A stretch of 64,000 bases of DNA from Culex pipiens pallens. Taxonomy: Eukaryota > Arthropoda > Insecta > Diptera > Culicidae. Below the pieces are notes generated by a model, which did not search any database, was not told the origin of the DNA, and saw nothing but the letters and a program-made list of their open reading frames with translations. Every line of letters begins with the position of its first letter. The stretch's first letter is position 1. The position numbers were made by a program, and so were the translations under genes. Positions 57,078 through 64,000 of the stretch are shown here, one piece after another. The stretch spans positions 178,342,792-178,406,791 of the forward strand of contig NC_068939.1 in NCBI RefSeq assembly GCF_016801865.2, read 5' to 3'.

Positions 57078-59180
57078 CTTTATTTGACTTTGCTGACCTG
57101 ACGGTTTGTTTAAAAATTGAAATTATGAAAATTATATTTTCATTAATCCTTTCGTGCACAGCAACCAAGGAAGTTGTTGTCTTCTTGTTCCAAATTTGTC
57201 AAACTAACGGACCAAATCCGGCAAGAATCTGATAGTAAAAATAGTCAAACTTCATTGAAAGTAACTTTGATGAAAGTTATTTAAGAGATGAATAAAAAAA
57301 ACATATCGATAGTTTCCGTAGTCTTGAAAATATTAAAATGTCTGTAACACAATTATGGGTGCAAAATCTCATAGTGATCTGTACCGTTAAGTCAAGAAAA
57401 AACACAAAAAACACTCACTTAAAAATTTACGTTTGTCAGTGCTTAAATGAAAAAAAAAATACGAAACCCCACATTTTGATTAAACAAACTGCAAACTGAT
57501 TGAAACTTGCGCTCCAAACCACTCCACGTGCTCCACGTGTTCAAACATCGTTTGCCAACGTCCAACCAAATACCCAAATCCCACGAAAGCTCCCGCTCTC
57601 ACTTGTCACGAAAGCACACTCCCTCACCCACAAAAAAAAATCGCGCCCAGACAAACGAATCACTCACGCGAGAGTATCCTTGGAAGAGTGTCCAACTCCG
57701 CCGCAACAGAAGTACTGGGTAAATAAATCTTACGACGCTACATTATTCATGAATTTTTGCGTTAGAACCGTTTGCGTTGGCGCCAAAAATCGTGAGAGTA
57801 GTCGTCGTCGTCGTGTACACAGTCATAAAATTGAATTACGTTAGCGGGCGCAGAATGTGTCCCTTTTTTTTTGGCTTGCTTGAAAGTTTAAAAAACGAGT
57901 TCATGGTAAAAAGAAGTGAAAATCACGGACCACGACGAAAATCCCTTTTTTTCGTCGAGGTTCGGGAACGCAAGACGTGGACAACTGGGAGGGAGGTAAG
58001 ACAAAAGAAAAAAAAACGAATCCGGGACCACATTCTTGGTTTCTCGATAAACCGCAATCACAAAAACGTGATTTGACTGGAGAAAACGGACCGAAAGTGC
58101 AATTCTTGGCCCAATGTCGCCCTGGTGGTGGAAATGGATCTGAGGGTGGTGGAGAGGGGAAGCATGAAGCAGTACTGATTTTATTTCCTGTTCCATGCTG
58201 TTGAGTTTTTCAATGTTATTTTAATACAGTCTGAAATACTTGTTTCATGGATGTTTTTTTATGTCTGACCTGGATTGGTTTCTAAGATAAGCATTTGTCA
58301 GTAAATTGAACCAGTTTCTTTGGCATGTTGTTAAAATAATCAGTTTTCGATGTCTCCGATTCCTTCAAGATTCAAATGTTTATAACACCTCATGTCACTA
58401 CACAAAGAACGAAAGGCAATAAAAGTTTGCGCCATTGATATTTCATCCGATATAACTTCACTTATAATCCAAATGTGTGCCCCCTCGCGCCCGCGACAGT
58501 TACACTTCAATATAAAGTCATAAAAATCCGTGAAAATGCCAATTCTCACGAGATCCGTTTACAACTTTTCAACACACACACACCTGACGCCATCACCACC
58601 ATTGCTTTCCCGGGAAATCGATTTCCCTCTCCCCCGAAGCCAACAATAATAATGATTGTTTATTTGACACATACCGGCTTACAATTGCGTTCATTGAATG
58701 GTACTTGGGAGACGGCGGCGCGCCTCGACGAAAGAAATCCAAAAAAAAGTGAGAATTTGCAGACTGCCTTCTGAGAATGGCGCTGAAGCGGAGGTTGATA
58801 CGCCATGTGGGTGAAATGGGCCGGGGAAATGTGTTTTTTCGGCGGGTCGTTCACACCTTTCAGCTTTTTTGGGGGAGTTGAACGTTAGAAACGAGTTTAT
58901 GTTAGTACGTCTGTGGGAGTTAAGTGGTGCTACGGTGGAAGATTTTATAAAGAATTTTAATCAAATCATCACAAGCATAAATAAACCATACAAAAATTCC
59001 ATTATTGTAAAATGCAATGGTTGTATAAAATGGATTCTGAAAAATCTAAAACATGGTTATTTCTCAAAACGATGATATGTCACGCAAAAAGCACTATCAC
59101 ATCAGTAGCCAGGATCATAAAAAAAAAGAAACATAAATTGATGACTGTAATGTCTATTTGACTACAAATTCAGTATCATC
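57078..59180. other. single-copy island, no gene seen
   Basis: It is GC-richer between 57,490 and 58,200 and between 58,470 and 58,870. Open frames up to 114 codons overlap in several frames and on both strands with no recognised domain. No RNA gene is recognised. Confidence 0.45.
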
Positions 59181-61390
59181 CAGTGCGTCCATCTCGAGAA
59201 ATCACGGGATTTTTCCAGAAGCAGAAATACTCGAATCCCGGAAATTTTTATATTTTGTCTCGGGAATTCCCGAAATTGAAAATAAAAATCAAATTGGAGT
59301 CTAGAAATTCAGATTTGGTTGTGGATACAGATAAACAATTCAATATACAATGATCGATAGGAATTTTGAAGCGTTTAAATAAATTTTTATTAGCATTAAT
59401 TAGGCTTATTAGAGAAATTGTTAAAATTTTAGTGTACAGATTCGCAAAATGTGTTGCACATTAAATATTTTCTATCTAATTATTATATATATTTTCAAAA
59501 TAGACTGAGTAAATAGGCGTAGACATAATACGTATATTTAAATACATATTACGGTACGGTACGGAAGTGACTAAAATATTAGTTAAATATGTTTTATATA
59601 ATACATGAAATACATCATTTTGTATTTTGTCGTTTATTGATTTTATTTTTGACATCTTCAAAGATTTTTTTAAAGTTTTTCTTACCATGTCATATGAAAA
59701 ATAAATAAAATTAAACGTATAAATGGGTAATTCTCTACCAACTCACACGAAATCGGGAAAAGTTGCCCCGACCCCTCTTCGATTTGCGTGAAACTTTGTC
59801 CTAAGGGGTAACTTTTGTCCCTGATCACGAATCCGAGGTCCGTTTTTTGATATCTCGTGACGGAGGGGCGGTACGACCCCTTCCATTTTTGAACATGCGA
59901 AAAAAGAGGTGTTTTTCAATAATTTGCAGCCTGAAACGGTGATGAGATAGAAATTTGGTGTCAAAGGGACTTTTATGTAAAATTAGACGCCCGATTTGAT
60001 GGCGTATTCAGAATTCCGAAAAAACGTATTTTTCATCGAAAAAAACACTAAAAAAGTTTTAAAAAATCTCCCATTTTCCGTTACTCGACTGTAAAAAATT
60101 TTGGAACATGTCATTTTATGTGAAATTTAATGTACTTTTCGAATCTACATTGACCCAGAAGGGTCATTTTTTCGTTTAGAACAAAATTTTTCATTTTAAA
60201 ATTTCGTGTTTTTTTCAAACTTTGCAGGGTTATTTTTTAGAGTGTAACAATGTTCTACAAAGTTGTAGAGCAGACAATTACAAAATGGTATATAGACATC
60301 AGGGGTTTGCTTATAAACATCAAGAGTTATCGCGATTTTACGAAAAAAAAGTTTTGAAAAAGTTACTTTTTGCGTTTCTCTTTGTTTCGTCGTCCGTGTC
60401 TGTCGCGGGTGACCATGAACGGCCATGATCGATGACGACCAACTTTTTCAAAACTTTTTTTCGTAAAATCGCGATAACTCGTGATGTTTATAAGCAAACC
60501 CCTTATGTCTATATATCAAAATTTTTGTAATTGTCTGCTCTACAACTTTGTAGAACACTGTTACACTCTAAAAAATAACCCTGCATAGTTAGAAAAAAAC
60601 ACGAAATTTTAAAATGAAAAATTTTGTTCTAAATGAAAAAATGACCCTACTGGGTCAATGTAGATTCGAAAAGTACATTAAATTTCACATAAAATGACAT
60701 GTTCCAAAAATTTTTACAGTCGAGTAACGGAAAATGGGAGATTTTTTAAAACTTTTTTAGTGTTTTTTCGATGACAAATACGTTTTTTCGGAATTCTGAA
60801 TACGCCATCAAATCGGGCGTCTAATTTTACATAAAAGTCCCTTTGACACCAAATTTCTATCTCATCACCGTTTCAGGCTGCAAATTATTGAAAAACACCT
60901 CTTTTTTCGCATGTTCAAAAATGGAAGGGGTCGTACCGCCCCTCCGTCACGAGATATCAAAAAACGAACCTCGGATTCGTGATCAGGGACAAATGTTACC
61001 CCTTAGGACAAAGTTTCACGCAAATCGAAGAGGGGTCGGGGCAACTGCTGTGTGAGTTGGCGGAGAATTACCCAAATATAAGAAGCCTTTTTAATTTAAA
61101 TCACAATGGATTAAAAATTGTAGTTCATTTAAAATCCAAGGCACACTTAAGAACAAAAACAATTTGTGATGTTTTTTTTTCTATCTTAAAACTATTGTCC
61201 TTGTTTCGATGGAAGATAATTATCGCCAAAAATGGTATTGAGTAGTTCTATGATTTTTAGAAAAACAACAAATATTATTTAAAACAAACATAGATTTTAT
61301 GACTGTTTAGAAAAAAATCGGATTCCCGGGATTCAAATATATTTTTCCCGTTTCCCGAGGAATTTTAAACCCGGTAAAATTGGACGCATA
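59181..61390. mobile_element. hAT-like element, GCGTCCA family, copy B
   Basis: CAGTGCGTCCATC at the left and TTGGACGCATA at the right are degenerate inverted termini. The subterminal CCCGG-rich words (GGGAATTCCCGAAAT, TTTTTCCCGTTTCCCG) and stretches such as AAATTCAGATTTGGTTGTGGA match copy A at 30,752-32,482. I see no 8-bp duplication, so the ends have decayed. It contains the nested FB1 foldback at 59,725-61,073; without it the element is about 860 bp. Confidence 0.75.
59725..61073. mobile_element. foldback element, family FB1, copy 2
   Basis: GGGTAATTCTCTACC at the left and GGCGGAGAATTACCC at the right are flanked by AAAT (59,721-59,724 and 61,074-61,077). The arms pair almost end to end (about 620 bp each) around a loop of roughly 90 bp centred near 60,400 (containing CGTCCGTGTCTGTCGCGG). 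It is the fuller copy of the element at 15,406-16,262. Frames of 68-88 codons inside are arm read-through. Confidence 0.9.
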
Positions 61391-62360
61391 ATTTTTAGAT
61401 TGCAACATATCTTGGTAAAAAAAATGTTCCGTTTAACAATCAAGCAAATAATTAAAAAAAAGAATAAAATAGGGAAAATATACCATTTTTTATCACACTA
61501 AGCCGCTCGACCAATTCTCATCACTTTTGCCGTGTTTCGCTATTAAATCAATGTTTTCAGATGTATTAACAATGATGAGTTGTTTACTCACTTTTATTAG
61601 AGCCATTTATTACTTTGGAACAGTCAAAAACATTTTATTTAAGCTGAAATTCTTGATCAATGTGCTGATAAGCCGATAATAGAAATAGGCCGAGAAAGGC
61701 TATAGTTCCCCTTTTTTGTGGTGTTGACTTTTTCGCAAGCATGAACTTAAATTTCTCCATAAAAAAAAACCTTTTAAAATCTATTGAAAAACAACTCTCA
61801 AGGAAGGTGCACATTTGCAATACTTCATGCATTCTTATTTGTATTGAAGAATCCATGAAGCACAATGCAATGGACATATCCGAATTGACAGCCAATTCGT
61901 TTTTTTGATCAAAAATCGGTATTGATTCAAAAAATCATATCATATCAAACAAAAAAAAATAGTGTTTTTTTGCAAATCAAGTTTTAGTAACAAAAAGTGA
62001 AATTAAAAATCGCCAATTTTTTCCCGTGTACCATTTTTTTCAGTGTAGTCCATATCGATACCTAAAACTTTGCCCAAACACTAAATCGATCAAAAACTTC
62101 CTTCAAAAGATACAGATTTTTGAATTTTTATGTGCCAAATTTGTATGGAAAAGTATATGGACAAACTAATGGATTAAATGGATTAAAAATTCTAAAAAAA
62201 AATTAGGAACAAATACAGATTTCGTAGAGAATTACTTATGGGGATTTTTTATTGAAAAGTCGTGGACATATCCTAAAACTTTATCAAAATCGGTTGAAAC
62301 GGTGCTAATTTTTTTTTATTTCATTTAACGCGAAAATTGACAAAAATATACATTTTTCAG
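61391..62360. other. AT-rich sequence, no gene seen
   Basis: Nothing is recognised apart from frequent A and T runs. Confidence 0.5.
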
Positions 62361-62735
62361 AAGACCCTAACGCGGTGTAGGTTACCCTAGGGCAGGGATG
62401 CCACTTGTTTTTTTAAAATGTCTGTAAAAAAGTCTGTGTATGTCTGTGCATTTGTCTAAAATTCAAATATATCAATTCACAGTCATTGAAATCCATCAGA
62501 AATTGCGTTTTTAAGCATTTGAAGACTAACGAAATAAGTTTCTACAAAAAAGATTACAAAATAATAATTTAATAAAGTTTTTTAAAAGTCTGTGCACCTC
62601 AAAAAATGTCTGACACAAGCTCAAAAGTCTGTGAAACACAGACAAATCTGTGTATCTGGCATCCCTGCCCTAGGGGGCCACACAAAAAAATAAGTGTCTC
62701 ATTATTTCGGGCTGAGTTTCCCAAATTTGAGCCCT
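62361..62735. repeat. FB2-related sequence interrupted by a MITE
   Basis: GACCCTAACGCGGTGTAGG, TTACCCTA and, after the MITE, GGCCACACAAAAAAATA, GTGTCTCATTATTT and TTTGAGCCC align with 25,738-25,850. Once the MITE and one 8-bp duplication are removed the two sequences are collinear. Confidence 0.7.
62393..62667. mobile_element. 275-bp hAT-type MITE
   Basis: CAGGGATGCCA and TGGCATCCCTG are perfect 11-bp terminal inverted repeats flanked by a perfect 8-bp duplication CCCTAGGG (62,385-62,392 and 62,668-62,675). The subterminal regions carry repeated GTCTGTG words. The duplication length and terminus fit hAT. There is no coding capacity. Confidence 0.93.
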
Positions 62736-64000
62736 ACCGTATATTTTTTTATGAAACTTTGTAATTACATTCCCCGTAAGTGAAGCTATTTGCACCATAA
62801 GTTATCTTGGAGTCAAACAAAATTGGCCAAGTTTGAACAGAAAACTTCTGATTGATTAGAATCTTCAGCAAAGTCGGTTATGAACTTTTTAGAAAAAAAA
62901 TAGATACGGAAAAATAATTCTAACATTTTTATTTGTCTTTTAAAGTTGAATTGTCAAAAAAAGTTTTTTTTATTTACATATGGATCACTTTAAAACAACT
63001 GAGTACACTTTTGGAATCTACCTTTACAGATTTAGACCAACCTTGGAATGCATTGAATAGAAAACTCCTGAAAGTAGGCAAGCGTTAGTCACGTGCTTAT
63101 TTTTATATAGGAAATCCAAAGATTTTATTTTTGGAGGGCTGTTTCTCGTCAGCGATTTGATTTAGTTCGAGATCAGGGGGGCGACATCTATATCTCACTA
63201 CAGGCAGCTCGCCCGTAGCCAACACAAGCTGTCAACTTCGGCACCAGAACAAAAGGGAATTGTCAACTTTGGCTCCAGCACAAAAGAACAGCTGTTCGTT
63301 ACGGAACCAAAACAAAGCAACTGCGCACTGTAAAAAAAAGTACAAAAACTGCAGGCATAAAATGGAAATAAAGTAATTATTGTTTTTATGGAAAATTTTA
63401 CCGCAATGTACGCTTAAAAGTTAGCGTATGTTTTTGAGGTGATTTTTATCAATTTATTTGCAAAATAAACTACTAAAGTTGGGATTATTAAGCACACATT
63501 GAGCCGATGAACTCATTTAAAGTTGTAATTTTATCACATGAAAGGTTTAACTTAACTACTGTGTAATTTGACTTTTACTGCAGTAATTCTTATAACAATA
63601 ATTGAATTATTAATAAAAAAAAAAATTGTTTTCACTGTGCGCATTTTGCGCGCGTTATCAATCTCAATCACCCAAGATGGCGGCCTTTAGCATCCCCCTG
63701 TTCGAGATATTCAATGATTCTTATGTGCAATTGTCATGGGAACACGATGGTGATCAAATAGAAAAAAATCTAAATTAGGGAATTGGGTCAAGTTAATAGC
63801 ACAAACTGTAAAGAAACAATATTGGGAGGGGGCATTGTTCATTATTTAATATTTTATTTTATGAATTCCTTGGACAATTTATTATAAAATGCAAGGAGAT
63901 AACGTTTTTTGGTCTAATCTTTGGAAAGTAACGACTAAAAGTATATTTTTTATAAAATTGTCATATACGCCCTCTTTAGCTTAAAAATAGAGATATGGTC
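62736..64000. other. right flank, no gene seen
   Basis: Mixed AT-rich sequence with a GC-richer patch near 63,170-63,330, where the words AACAAAAGGGAA/CACAAAAGAACA and GTCAACTT are repeated. No gene or complete element is recognised. Confidence 0.45.

Noticed and set aside
55826..57168. Minus-strand frames of 404-432 codons rich in Met-Phe-Tyr-Val-Leu-Cys
   Set aside because: Product of the heptamer satellite; all three minus frames are open at once and start at arbitrary repeat ATGs.

Overview
The window contains no gene I can support. It looks like eukaryotic, AT-rich, repeat-dominated intergenic or intronic DNA, most likely from a culicid mosquito. That organism call is an inference. It rests on the mix of foldback and hAT-type MITEs, tRNA-derived SINEs with (TTAGA)n-type tails, a gypsy-like LTR element, and short dispersed motifs that I associate from memory with mosquito genomes. 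No coding marker supports it. The very long open frames are by-products of 9-bp satellites whose period is a multiple of three.

Layout. At 1.1-5.8 kb two 9-bp satellites alternate: (ATGAAATTT)n, (CAAGAAATT)n, (ATGAAATTT)n, (CAAGAAATT)n. Each change of satellite is joined by the same roughly 95-bp non-satellite sequence, so the block is a duplicated composite of about 2.1 kb. At 5.8-36.3 kb is mixed sequence: GC-richer single-copy islands without recognisable genes, alternating with a dense set of often nested transposons. These are a TIR element (8.2-9.5 kb), an 82-bp MITE (10.8 kb), a 682-bp SINE-like element with a 28-bp target duplication (11.1-11.8 kb), two adjacent foldbacks (15.4-17.0 kb), a small foldback (18.3 kb), a (CCTAA)n tract (20.7 kb), a hAT-type foldback (21.7-22.7 kb), a foldback (25.4-25.9 kb), a 9-bp-TSD foldback (29.6-30.4 kb), a hAT-like element carrying a nested MITE (30.8-32.5 kb), and two tRNA-derived SINE copies (32.9-34.2 kb).

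At 36.3-51.8 kb lies about 15.5 kb of (CTTGAATTT)n, the same satellite as the left block but in the opposite orientation. It has clear higher-order structure. A block marked by three cassettes of CTGGAATTT monomers recurs four times about 2.7 kb apart. Pairs of these blocks form a tandem duplication with a 5,462-bp offset, proven by shared rare variants. A small LTR retrotransposon (51,847-55,357) has inserted into this array, which resumes at 55.36-55.87 kb and then abuts a 1.2-kb heptamer satellite (AAACATA)n. The LTR element keeps only a frameshifted gag zinc-knuckle fragment. Its 5' LTR is split by a 2.3-kb palindromic insertion whose core belongs to the same family as the 29.6-kb foldback.

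At 57.1-64.0 kb there is single-copy sequence, a second member of the 30.8-kb hAT-like family carrying a different nested foldback (59.2-61.4 kb), and a 275-bp hAT-type MITE (62.4 kb) whose pre-insertion sequence survives as a paralogue at 25.7-25.85 kb.

The observations most worth following up are: the multi-level higher-order structure of the 9-bp satellite; the TTCnnGAA (heat-shock-element-like) core in almost every CTTGAATTT monomer; the mosaic LTR; and the high load of long palindromes that could yield hairpin RNA.
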